From positions 816,239 through 880,238 of the forward strand of contig NZ_LS990887.1 in NCBI RefSeq assembly GCF_900411315.1: DNA of 64,000 nucleotides, written 5' to 3'. Below, piece by piece: positions 11,622-20,697 of this stretch. The notes under the pieces are model-generated. The model saw only the letters and a list, made by a program, of their open reading frames with translations, did not search any database and was not told the DNA's origin. Made by a program: the position numbers and the translations under genes. Source of the stretch: Corynebacterium senegalense. Lineage in GTDB: Bacteria > Actinomycetota > Actinomycetes > Mycobacteriales > Mycobacteriaceae. Numbering within the stretch: the first letter of the stretch is position 1; each line of letters starts with the position of its first letter.

Positions 11622-12396
11622 GATGTTCTCCATGGGTCACCTCTTGCGCCTCGCTCTCCTCCTCCCCGTTCTTCTCGCTGCCTGCTCGGACCCCGCGGAG
11701 CCGGAGCGCCTGACGACGGTGGTCCAGCAGCGCTACGGGTTCGACCCCGCCAGCTTCACGCAGGGTTTGGAGGCGGCCGGGGACGGCACCCTCTACGTGG
11801 GCACCGGGCAGCGCGGGCAGTCGCGCGTCTACGTGCGCGATCTGGAGGGCCGCGAGCTCGCTGGCCGTCAGCTCGAGCCGGCCCTGTTCGGCGAGGGCAT
11901 CACCCGCGCGGGCGACCACCTCTGGCAGCTCACCTGGCAGGAGGGCGTGGCCATCAAGCGCGACGCCGCCACCCTCGAGGAGGTCGGGCGCACCCGCATC
12001 GACGGGGAGGGCTGGGGGCTGTGCGCCCGCGACGGCGAGGTGATCTACTCGGACGGCACGAGCCAGCTGCGCCGGATGGACCCGGACACCCTCGAGGAGC
12101 GCGAGCGTTTCGACGTCACACTGGGCGGCGCGCCCGTCGACGGGCTCAACGAGCTCGAGTGCGTCGGCGGGGACGTCTACGCCAACGTGTTCCTCAGCAC
12201 GGACATCCTCCGGATTGACGCGGCCAGCGGGGAGGTCACGGCCGTCATCGACGCCTCCGGCGTGCCCAACAACGCGGCGCCCGACCCGAACAACGTGCTC
12301 AACGGCATCGCCCACATCCCCGGCACCGACGAGTTCTACCTCGCGGGCAAGCGCTGGCCCGACCTCTACCGGGTTTCCTTCGAGCCCGCCCGTTAG
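11620..12396 (+). CDS. Glutaminyl-peptide cyclotransferase, lipoprotein
   Basis: Predicted surface lipoprotein of the plant/bacterial glutaminyl cyclase family, which converts N-terminal glutamine to pyroglutamate. Candidate starts are ATG at 11620, 11623 and 11632; AGGTGG at 11611-11616 best serves 11623. A hydrophobic signal (LLRLALLLPVLLAAC) ends in a lipobox, so Cys should be lipidated. The mature part shows beta-propeller-like repeats: RYGFDPASFTQGLEAAGDGT, GEGITRAGDHLWQLTWQEG, GEGWGLCARDGEVIYSDG and NELECVGGDVYANVF. It is divergent from the DUF3027 gene and followed after 9 bases by the DUF2771 gene. Confidence 0.85.
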   Translation: MMFSMGHLLRLALLLPVLLAACSDPAEPERLTTVVQQRYGFDPASFTQGLEAAGDGTLYVGTGQRGQSRVYVRDLEGRELAGRQLEPALFGEGITRAGDHLWQLTWQEGVAIKRDAATLEEVGRTRIDGEGWGLCARDGEVIYSDGTSQLRRMDPDTLEERERFDVTLGGAPVDGLNELECVGGDVYANVFLSTDILRIDAASGEVTAVIDASGVPNNAAPDPNNVLNGIAHIPGTDEFYLAGKRWPDLYRVSFEPAR

Positions 12397-12405
12397 ACTT
12401 TCGCC

Positions 12406-12900
12406 ATGAGCTCAACCAGGAAGCCCGCGTGGATCCAGCTGCTCGTGCTGGCCCTCGGCGTGGTCGTCATCGTCGCCGGCTTCTACTTCTTCACGGAGTG
12501 GCAGAAGAACCGGCCCGCCACGCCGCTTCGCGACGTCACAGTCACCGTCACCAACGGAGCCGCCGAGCAGGAGATCCACCCCTACACGATCTGCGAGCTC
12601 GACGCCGAGTGCGACGGCGGCGAGCCCCCCGCAATGGCCCTGGACGATTCCGCCCAAGTCACCTTCGCGGTGCCGAGGGAGATCTCGTCCTCAAGCTGGA
12701 AGCTGCTGACCATCTACGACGACCCCGCCGCCAACGACGAGCAGATCTTCCAGTCCGGGGAGGCCGCCGAGGCCGAGTTCGAGTCCGTCAAGGACGGGGC
12801 CCGTCTCCTCGTCGCGGAGGTCTCCCTGCTCGCCGTAGACGAAAGCGACGACGGGCAGGAAACGCCCGTCGTCGCCACATGGTCGGTGTCCTTCCAGTAA
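12406..12900 (+). CDS. DUF2771 membrane-anchored protein
   Basis: Uncharacterised 164-residue protein with one N-terminal transmembrane anchor (about residues 10-28) and an extracytoplasmic domain of about 130 residues. The motif HPYTICELDAECDGGEPP holds two cysteines likely to pair, and the C-terminus WSVSFQ is family-like. It resembles DUF2771 proteins of mycolic-acid bacteria. It follows the cyclase lipoprotein by nine bases and ends one base from the convergent cold-shock gene. Function unknown; envelope localisation is inferred from the anchor. Confidence 0.75.
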   Translation: MSSTRKPAWIQLLVLALGVVVIVAGFYFFTEWQKNRPATPLRDVTVTVTNGAAEQEIHPYTICELDAECDGGEPPAMALDDSAQVTFAVPREISSSSWKLLTIYDDPAANDEQIFQSGEAAEAEFESVKDGARLLVAEVSLLAVDESDDGQETPVVATWSVSFQ

Positions 12901-12901
12901 C

Positions 12902-13285
12902 TTACGCGTCGAGCTCCTTCGCCACCGCGCGCAGGATCTCCGCCACCTGGCGCGCCTCCTTGCGCTCCGGGTAGCGCCCGTTCGTGAGGGCGGGCTGCAC
13001 CTGGGTTTCGATGAGCGTCATGACGTCGGCAAGCATGCTCCCGAGCTGCTCCGGGTCGCGGCGGTGGACCGGGCGGCGCTTGGGGGTTTCGAGGACCGCG
13101 ACGCGCAGCGCCTGCGGGCCCTTGCGCCCGGCGGCGAAGTCGAACTCGATCCGCTGCCCGGCGACGAGCTCCTCAACCCCTTCCGGCAGGACGGACTTGC
13201 TGATAAAGACGTCCTCGTCGCCCGGGTTGGACGCGAAGCCGAACCCCTTGTCGGCGTCGTACCATTTCACCTTTCCTACAGGCAT
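12902..13285 (-). CDS. Cold-shock domain protein with C-terminal extension
   Basis: Nucleic-acid-binding cold-shock protein of 127 residues. Residues 1-66 form a CSD: VGKVKWYDADKGFGFA carries the RNP1-like K-G-F-G-F core and DEDVFISKSVLPEG the second motif (DVF-I in place of the common DVFVH). The remaining ~60 residues (TPKRRPVHRRDPEQLGSM...) are helical and not part of ordinary 67-residue Csp proteins; C. glutamicum CspB has a similar long form. It is probably an RNA chaperone. It lies divergently from rpf1, sharing a 450-base intergenic region with a GlxR-like site. Confidence 0.9.
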   Translation of the reverse strand: MPVGKVKWYDADKGFGFASNPGDEDVFISKSVLPEGVEELVAGQRIEFDFAAGRKGPQALRVAVLETPKRRPVHRRDPEQLGSMLADVMTLIETQVQPALTNGRYPERKEARQVAEILRAVAKELDA

Positions 13286-13407
13286 CCCTATCCCTCTTTC
13301 CCTCGTGGGTGTCTTTCATTACCGATACTAAAGGCCCACAGTTTACTCCCCGCCGCACCGAGTTCCCAGCGGCGGTACAGGGCCTCCCGCGGCCTCATCC
13401 GCCGTTA

Positions 13408-13423
13408 AGTGACATAGTTCACA
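13408..13423. promoter_or_regulatory. Probable GlxR (CRP-type) operator
   Basis: AGTGACATAGTTCACA fits the C. glutamicum GlxR consensus TGTGANNTANNTCACA at 15 of 16 positions, counting the four free ones. It lies between the divergent cold-shock and rpf1 genes, about 120 bases upstream of the cold-shock start and about 110 bases before the likely rpf1 transcription start. cAMP-dependent control of one or both is inferred. Confidence 0.6.
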
Positions 13424-13523
13424 TTGACGACCTTTATCGTTGCTGACCGGCGGTTTCCCCCGTTTCACAGATTCGCCTATGGCCATTCCGTGTCGCTTAC
13501 GTGACTCAATCGTTACAAACCGT

Positions 13524-13529
13524 TAGAGT
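13524..13529 (+). promoter_or_regulatory. Candidate -10 for the rpf1 leader
   Basis: TAGAGT lies about 20 bases before the first conserved stem of the c-di-AMP riboswitch and would start transcription near 13536. No convincing -35 is seen. Confidence 0.35.
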
Positions 13530-13547
13530 AGCCCGCATGCCAACCCT

Positions 13548-13713
13548 GCGGGGCCACGCCGAGTTCTGTCCGGCCTGGCGGGGAAGGGACCGACGAACAC
13601 ACGTTAATCAAGGACAGAAGCGGGGAACCCACCGCGCGCACGCGCAGGGGTGAAGCCGCACAGCGTGCGGCCTGGCACCTCCGCCAGAACCCGACAGCTA
13701 ACTTCGCAGGCGG
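13548..13713 (+). ncRNA. ydaO-yuaA c-di-AMP riboswitch
   Basis: The leader of rpf1 contains the signature elements of the ydaO class in order: GGGGAACCCACC at 13622-13633, GGGGTGAAGCC at 13647-13657, and CCGACAGCTAACTTCGCAGG at 13691-13710, whose last part is almost invariant in the class. Ligand binding of c-di-AMP is known for the class and usually turns cell-wall hydrolase genes off. An overlapping terminator is not obvious, so control may act otherwise. The 5' boundary is approximate. Confidence 0.9.
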
Positions 13714-13720
13714 ACAATAA

Positions 13721-15761
<2,041 letters not shown>

Positions 15762-15843
15762 GTGGGGTCCTCTCTGTGGAAATGGTGACGTTGGGAACTG
15801 GGGCCAGAGAGTACACCCGCTGAACGTTGCCGTCTAGAATCCT

Positions 15844-15859
15844 TAGACCTAGTTGTCTA
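15844..15859. promoter_or_regulatory. McbR operator
   Basis: TAGACctagttGTCTA is an exact match to the published McbR consensus TAGAC-N6-GTCTA. McbR represses methionine, cysteine and sulfur-uptake genes in C. glutamicum. The site sits upstream of the YeeE–TusA start on the minus strand. A further GTCTA half site at 15832-15836 is nearby. Confidence 0.85.
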
Positions 15860-15876
15860 TATGGGGCGAATAAAAA

Positions 15877-15900
15877 TAAACCCCGCCGAAGCGGGGTCGA
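15877..15900 (-). terminator. Terminator of the small minus-strand gene
   Basis: On the minus strand GACCCCGC-TTC-GGCGGGGTTTATTTTTATT forms a short GC stem followed by a T-rich run, 15 bases after the stop of the 63-residue gene. Confidence 0.8.
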
Positions 15901-15914
15901 GGGTGTCGCGCCGA

Positions 15915-16106
15915 CTAGCGGTTGATGCGCGTGGTCGGGTGCACGTAGCCGATCTCCTCGTAGGGGCGCGGCAGGACGAGGTCGTCGCCGAAGGGGCTCG
16001 AAGCGCCCGCGAGGGTGGACGTGATCTCGGTGACGGGGTGACCGGTGGGGGTGTGCTCGGGCCACGCCGGGTTCGCGCGACCAATCTTCTCAACGTCTTT
16101 AGCCAT
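15915..16106 (-). CDS. Small hypothetical protein, 63 aa
   Basis: Short cytosolic protein with no recognised domain: MAKDVEKIGRANPAWPEH at the start and LPRPYEEIGYVHPTTRINR at the end, rich in Pro and Thr and without membrane segments. It is supported as a gene by its strong downstream terminator and by codon use like its neighbours. It is divergent from the helicase-associated gene with only 52 bases between. GAGG stands almost directly before the ATG, so initiation may be leaderless or use another signal. Similar small proteins occur in corynebacteria as far as I recall. Function unknown. Confidence 0.65.
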   Translation of the reverse strand: MAKDVEKIGRANPAWPEHTPTGHPVTEITSTLAGASSPFGDDLVLPRPYEEIGYVHPTTRINR

Positions 16107-16141
16107 ACCTCGTATTCTTTCATGCCGCGGTCAAAAACGCA

Positions 16142-16147
16142 CGTAAA
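16142..16147 (+). promoter_or_regulatory. -10 hexamer giving a near-leaderless transcript
   Basis: TAAAAT ends 11 bases before the ATG at 16159, so transcription would begin only a few bases before the start codon. No Shine-Dalgarno sequence is present, consistent with leaderless translation common in actinobacteria. Confidence 0.5.
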
Positions 16148-16158
16148 ATACCCCCATA

Positions 16159-18231
16159 ATGCATGACATCACCTCAGCGCTCGCCGCAATGTCGGACGAG
16201 GAGCTCCGCAGGCTTATCGACGCCCGACCAGACGCCACCTTCCCCACCCCGCCCTCGCTGGCATCCCTGGCCACCCGGCTGAGCCTGCCGGCCTCGGTCG
16301 CCCGGGCGGTGCGCCGCCTCAACGCCGCGGAGATCGCCGTGCTGGAAACCCTGGGCGACCTCGGCGCCGAGCTCGAGCCGGTCCCCGCGGACCGGCTCGC
16401 CGACCTGCCCCTGGACGTGGCTGCGGGCGTCGAGAAGCTCCGCGCGGCGGCGCTGATCTTCGGTCCGGATGACGCGCTGCGGGTCTCCCCCGGCGCGCTG
16501 AGCGGTCTGCCCGCGGGCTGGCGGATCCTCGACCCCGCCCCAGACGGCCTCGCGGAGAAGCTGGCGGCGCTGGGAGAGCGCGAGCGCCGGGTCCTCGAGA
16601 CCCTCGCCGCCTCCGGCGGGGTGGGCACCACCCGCGCCACTGAGGGGGCGGTCGCCCGCCTCGTCGAGCTGGGCCTGCTCGTGCGCGTTGACGAGTCGAC
16701 CGTCCGCCTGCCCCGACCCGTCCGCGAGGCGCTGCGCGGGGGCGAGCCTCGCGTCTACCCAGTGCGGCCCTCGCACATCCCGGCGCGCGACCAGGGCGCG
16801 GTTGACGCCTCCGCCACAGCCCAGGGGCTCGACGCGGTGCGGCAGATGCGCCAGCTGTTCACGCTGCTCCTCCAGTCCCCCGTACCCCTGAACAAGGACG
16901 GCTCCGTCGGCGTGCGCGCGCTCGCCGCGCTCCGCAAGACCCTGGGGTTCGCGCCGGAGCTGCCGGTCACCGTCGGCGAGGCGGCAGGCCTGATCGGCCG
17001 CGGCAGCGTCGACGCAGCCGGGGACGCCGACGTCCTCGCCGCCACGCCCGACGCGCTGACGTGGCTCGACGCGGCGCTGCCCGACCAGTGGGCGATCCTC
17101 ATCGCCGGGTGGATGGCCTCGCCCTGGCGCTCCGACCTCGGCGAGGCCCACCGCCTGCTGTCCGAGGACACCCACGTGCCCGACGTGCGCGGCGCGCGGA
17201 CGGCGATCCTGGGCGCCGCCGGCGGGGACCTCATGGCCCGCCTGCTCTACACCGCCCCGCTCACCGCCGCGGGCATGTCCCCCGCCCTCATCGAGGCCGT
17301 CTCGGCCGAGGCCCACGCGGTCGGCGCCCTGGCGGACGGGGCGCCCTCCTCGGTCCTTCTCGCGCTGCTCGACGGCGGGGACGCCGCGCAGGCTGCGCGG
17401 GAGCTGGTGCCCGCGGAGGTGGACTCCGTCATCCCGCAGGCCGATATGACCATCCTCGCCCCCGGCCCGCTGACCCCCGCGATGGCGCGGATGATCGAGT
17501 CCTTCGCGGAGCTCGAGTCCCCCGGCCTGGCCAGCGTGTACCGCGTCAGCGAGGCCTCGGTGCGCCGGGCTCTCGACGCCGGCGGCAGCGCCGAGGAGAT
17601 CCTTTCATGGCTGGGCACCCACTCCATCGGGGAGGTGCCTCAGGCGCTGAGCTTCCTCGTTACGGACGTGGCCCGCCACCACGGGAGCCTTCGCGCCGGA
17701 GCCGTGGCCAGCTACGTGCGCAGCGAGGATGCGGCGCTGCTGGCGGAGGCGGCGGGAAGGGTGGCGTCGCTGAGCGTGCTCGCCCCGACCGTCGCCGTCT
17801 CGACCCTGCCGTTGCCCGAGCTCCTCGCGCAGCTGCGCGCCGCCGGGCTGCAGCCCAGCGCCGAGGACTCCTCCGGGGCTGTCCTGCGCATGGCCCCGGA
17901 GCCGAAGCTGGTGGCGGCGACGCCCTCGACCCTGCCCCGGGAACGCACCGTCGACGCCGAGCACACCGCGGCCGTTCTGACCGCCCTGCGGTCGGGCGAG
18001 GCCGCGGGCGAGGGGGACCACCCGGAGACCGACACCCTCGGCGTCCTGCGGGCGGCGGCGCGCGCCCGGCGGCACGTCAAGCTCGGTTACGTGGACCGTA
18101 ACGGGCGCGGCCGCACCCTCACGGTCCTGCCCCTCAGCGTGGGCGCGGGGCAGGCGGACGTCGTGGAGGAGTCCAGCGGCAATGTGGTGCGCATCGCGCT
18201 GCCTCGGGTGACGGGCGCGGTGCTGGCATAA
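16159..18231 (+). CDS. Helicase-associated (Helicase_C_3) domain protein
   Basis: Large 690-residue cytosolic protein regularly encoded next to the actinobacterial XPB helicase and annotated as helicase-associated. The N-terminal part (ITSALAAMSDEELRRLIDAR; PSLASLATRLSLPASVARAV) looks like winged-helix modules. A central block around residues 420-480 (VDSVIPQADMTILAPGPLTP) matches the Helicase_C_3 domain. The C-terminus (RRHVKLGYVDRNGRGRTLTVLPLSV) resembles a WYL-like beta fold. No Walker motifs are present, so it is not itself an ATPase. It is followed after nine bases by the XPB gene and is probably its partner in DNA repair; that link is inference. Confidence 0.85.
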   Translation: MHDITSALAAMSDEELRRLIDARPDATFPTPPSLASLATRLSLPASVARAVRRLNAAEIAVLETLGDLGAELEPVPADRLADLPLDVAAGVEKLRAAALIFGPDDALRVSPGALSGLPAGWRILDPAPDGLAEKLAALGERERRVLETLAASGGVGTTRATEGAVARLVELGLLVRVDESTVRLPRPVREALRGGEPRVYPVRPSHIPARDQGAVDASATAQGLDAVRQMRQLFTLLLQSPVPLNKDGSVGVRALAALRKTLGFAPELPVTVGEAAGLIGRGSVDAAGDADVLAATPDALTWLDAALPDQWAILIAGWMASPWRSDLGEAHRLLSEDTHVPDVRGARTAILGAAGGDLMARLLYTAPLTAAGMSPALIEAVSAEAHAVGALADGAPSSVLLALLDGGDAAQAARELVPAEVDSVIPQADMTILAPGPLTPAMARMIESFAELESPGLASVYRVSEASVRRALDAGGSAEEILSWLGTHSIGEVPQALSFLVTDVARHHGSLRAGAVASYVRSEDAALLAEAAGRVASLSVLAPTVAVSTLPLPELLAQLRAAGLQPSAEDSSGAVLRMAPEPKLVAATPSTLPRERTVDAEHTAAVLTALRSGEAAGEGDHPETDTLGVLRAAARARRHVKLGYVDRNGRGRTLTVLPLSVGAGQADVVEESSGNVVRIALPRVTGAVLA

Positions 18232-18240
18232 TGGATCCCC

Positions 18241-19875
18241 ATGCTCGACGGCCCGCTCATCGTCCAATCGGATAAGACTGTCCTCCTCGACGTCGCCCAC
18301 CCGCAGGCGGGCCTGGCGCGGGCGGCGCTCGCGCCCTTCGCGGAGCTGGAGCGCGCCCCCGAGCACGTGCACACCTACCGCATCACCCCGCTGGCGCTGT
18401 GGAACGCCCGCGCCGCCGGCTTCGACGCGGAAACCGCCGTCGACGTGCTCGAGCGCTTCTCCCGCTTCCCCGTGCCCCAGGCCCTGCTCGTCGACGTCGC
18501 CGAGACGATGGCGCGCTACGGGCGGGTGAGGTTGCTCAAGAGCCCCGCGCACGGGCTCGTCCTGGAGGCCGATGACGCTGCCCTGCTCACCGAGATCACG
18601 CGCCACAAGAAGATCCGCCCGCTGCTCGGCCAGGCGATCGACGACACGACGATCGCGGTCCACCCCTCGGAGCGCGGCCGCGTCAAGCAGGAGCTGACCA
18701 AGATCGGCTGGCCCGTCGACGACCGCGCCGGCTACGTCGACGGGGAGTCGCACCCCATCGCGCTGGACACCGAGGGCTGGCAGCTGCGCGACTACCAGCA
18801 GTACGCCACGGAGTCCTTCTGGGAGGGCGGCTCGGGCGTCGTGGTCCTGCCCTGCGGCGCCGGCAAGACCATCGTCGGGGCCGCGTCGATGGCACAGGCG
18901 CAGACCACCACCCTCATCCTCGTCACCAACACGGTCGCCGGCAGGCAGTGGCGCGACGAGCTGCTCCGCCGCACCACGCTGACCCCGGAGGAGATCGGCG
19001 AGTACTCGGGTGAGCGCAAGGAGATCCGCCCGGTCACCATCGCCACCTACCAGGTGGTCACCCGAAAGACGAAGGGCGAGTACCGGGCGCTGGAGCTGTT
19101 CGACTCGCGTGACTGGGGCCTGATCATCTACGACGAGGTCCACCTCCTTCCCGCACCGGTGTTCCGCATGGCCGCCGACCTGCAGTCGCGGCGCCGCCTC
19201 GGGCTCACCGCCACGCTCGTGCGCGAGGACGGCCGGGAGGACGACGTGTTCTCCCTCATCGGGCCGAAGCGCTACGACGCGCCGTGGAAGGAGCTCGAGA
19301 TGGCGGGCTACATCGCCACCGCCGAGTGCGTCGAGGTGCGCACCACCATGGGCGAGGAGGAGCGCATGGTCTACGCCACCGCGGAAACGCGGGAGCGCTA
19401 CCGGGTCGCGGCGACGTCCCGGGGCAAGCTCGGTGTCGTCGATAAGCTGCTGGCGAGGCACGAGGGGCAGCAGACGCTGATCATCGGGGCCTACCTCGAG
19501 CAGCTGGAGGAGATCGCCGAGCGCACGGGCGCCCCGCTTGTCGACGGCACCACCTCCAACCGGAAGCGCGAGGAGGCCTTCGACAAGTTCCGCCGCGGGG
19601 AGATCCGGACGCTCGTGGTGTCGAAGGTGGCGAACTTCTCCATCGACCTGCCCGAGGCCGCCGTCGGCATCCAGGTGTCGGGCACCTTCGGCTCCCGCCA
19701 GGAGGAGGCGCAGCGGCTCGGCCGGCTGCTGCGCCCCAAGGCCAACGGCGGCGAGGCGCTGTTCTATACGGTGGTTGCGCGCGACACCCTCGACGCGGAG
19801 TACGCGATGCACCGTCAGCGCTTCCTCGCCGAGCAGGGCTACGCCTACCGGCTGGTCGACGCGGCCGACCTATAG
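18241..19875 (+). CDS. DNA repair helicase XPB
   Basis: Superfamily 2 DNA helicase of 544 residues, a bacterial XPB with 3'-5' unwinding activity. An N-terminal domain (GPLIVQSDKTVLLDVAHPQA, about residues 1-170) precedes the helicase core. Motifs are visible: Q-like LRDYQQYATESFW, Walker A VVLPCGAGKTIVGAAS, IIYDEVHLLPAPVF (DEVH box), LGLTATLVREDGRE, then in the second lobe TLIIGAYLEQLEEIAERTG and QEEAQRLGRLLRPK (motif VI). It is cotranscribed with the upstream helicase-associated gene and the downstream DUF3239 gene (gaps of nine and ten bases). Role in nucleotide excision repair is by family. Confidence 0.95.
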   Translation: MLDGPLIVQSDKTVLLDVAHPQAGLARAALAPFAELERAPEHVHTYRITPLALWNARAAGFDAETAVDVLERFSRFPVPQALLVDVAETMARYGRVRLLKSPAHGLVLEADDAALLTEITRHKKIRPLLGQAIDDTTIAVHPSERGRVKQELTKIGWPVDDRAGYVDGESHPIALDTEGWQLRDYQQYATESFWEGGSGVVVLPCGAGKTIVGAASMAQAQTTTLILVTNTVAGRQWRDELLRRTTLTPEEIGEYSGERKEIRPVTIATYQVVTRKTKGEYRALELFDSRDWGLIIYDEVHLLPAPVFRMAADLQSRRRLGLTATLVREDGREDDVFSLIGPKRYDAPWKELEMAGYIATAECVEVRTTMGEEERMVYATAETRERYRVAATSRGKLGVVDKLLARHEGQQTLIIGAYLEQLEEIAERTGAPLVDGTTSNRKREEAFDKFRRGEIRTLVVSKVANFSIDLPEAAVGIQVSGTFGSRQEEAQRLGRLLRPKANGGEALFYTVVARDTLDAEYAMHRQRFLAEQGYAYRLVDAADL

Positions 19876-19885
19876 AATCGGCCCC

Positions 19886-20545
19886 ATGAGCTCAATGAAG
19901 GTGTTCCGCTTCGACGTCGACGAGGATTACGCAAAGCAGCACAACGAGCTGCTGCGCGACACCCGGAATCTGGTGGTCTCCGGCATCGCGCTGTTCGTGC
20001 TCTCCCTCCTCGGCGCGGCGCTGGTCTGGTTCCTCGTCGACGCCTCCTCCCCCTGGCACCTCCTCGGCACCCTGGGGCTGGTGCTTTTCGGGGTGATGAT
20101 GCTCGTCGTCGGCCTGCTCATTCCCCGCTCGGTGGGCACGGCGCAGGAGCTTTACGACGCCCACCCCCTCGCCCCGGCCATCGTCGCCGAGCGCAAGGGC
20201 ACCGATTTCACCCTGCTAGCCCTAGTCAACACGACCGTAGACCCGGACCAGCCCGCAGTGTGGGCGGTGACCTCGCGCAACGTCCACGCGCTGCCGAACA
20301 CGGCGGAGGCCGTGGGTACCAAGGTCCCGGTCGCAGCGGTGGGCGGCCAGCGCTCGGTGCACGACAAGGGCCGCTGGCAGGTCATCACCCCGATGCCGAT
20401 CGCGTGGGGCACCCCGGACCGGGCGGTGGTGGAGACGGCGCGCGACGCCATTCCCCGCGAGCAGTGGCACATTCTGGAGCGGGCCCGCACGCGCCTGGAC
20501 GAGGTGAAGGCGGCGAAGCACAACCTCCTGCCCGTCGAGAAGTAG
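19886..20545 (+). CDS. DUF3239 membrane protein
   Basis: Protein of 219 residues with two adjacent transmembrane segments (about residues 30-52 and 60-80) and a C-terminal soluble domain. It resembles corynebacterial DUF3239 proteins. The start ATG at 19886 is ten bases after the XPB stop; a second ATG four codons on is possible. Blocks such as PAIVAERKGTDFTLLALVNT and RWQVITPMPIAWGTPD form the soluble part. A basic C-terminus (RTRLDEVKAAKHN) is present. Function unknown; placement after XPB probably reflects shared transcription rather than repair. Confidence 0.75.
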   Translation: MSSMKVFRFDVDEDYAKQHNELLRDTRNLVVSGIALFVLSLLGAALVWFLVDASSPWHLLGTLGLVLFGVMMLVVGLLIPRSVGTAQELYDAHPLAPAIVAERKGTDFTLLALVNTTVDPDQPAVWAVTSRNVHALPNTAEAVGTKVPVAAVGGQRSVHDKGRWQVITPMPIAWGTPDRAVVETARDAIPREQWHILERARTRLDEVKAAKHNLLPVEK

Positions 20546-20579
20546 CGGGTGTGATCGGGGCTACACTTTTTTGGGCGAT

Positions 20580-20634
20580 ATTTCCTAAATTACTTCCCCC
20601 AGCAAAGGATTTGGATTAATTTAGTTTCCTAAGC
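20580..20634. promoter_or_regulatory. Two TTTCCTAA motifs upstream of the YhgE/Pip gene
   Basis: ATTTCCTAAAT at 20580-20590 and TTAGTTTCCTAAGC at 20621-20634 lie in the AT-rich 150-base gap before the YhgE/Pip gene. The same core occurs before both iron-uptake transcription units at 31.9 and 33.1 kb, though without the TGTAAT spacing here. It may be an operator of an unidentified regulator. Confidence 0.35.
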
Positions 20635-20697
20635 AAAAAGCGACCCGTCGTTCGTGTCTGTTTATCGGTGGCGGGTGCGATGTGAAAGGAAACGGCA

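Noticed and set aside
17605-19812. A 735-codon minus-strand frame across the XPB region
   Set aside because: Antisense shadow of the helicase-associated protein and XPB, both with clear motifs on the plus strand.
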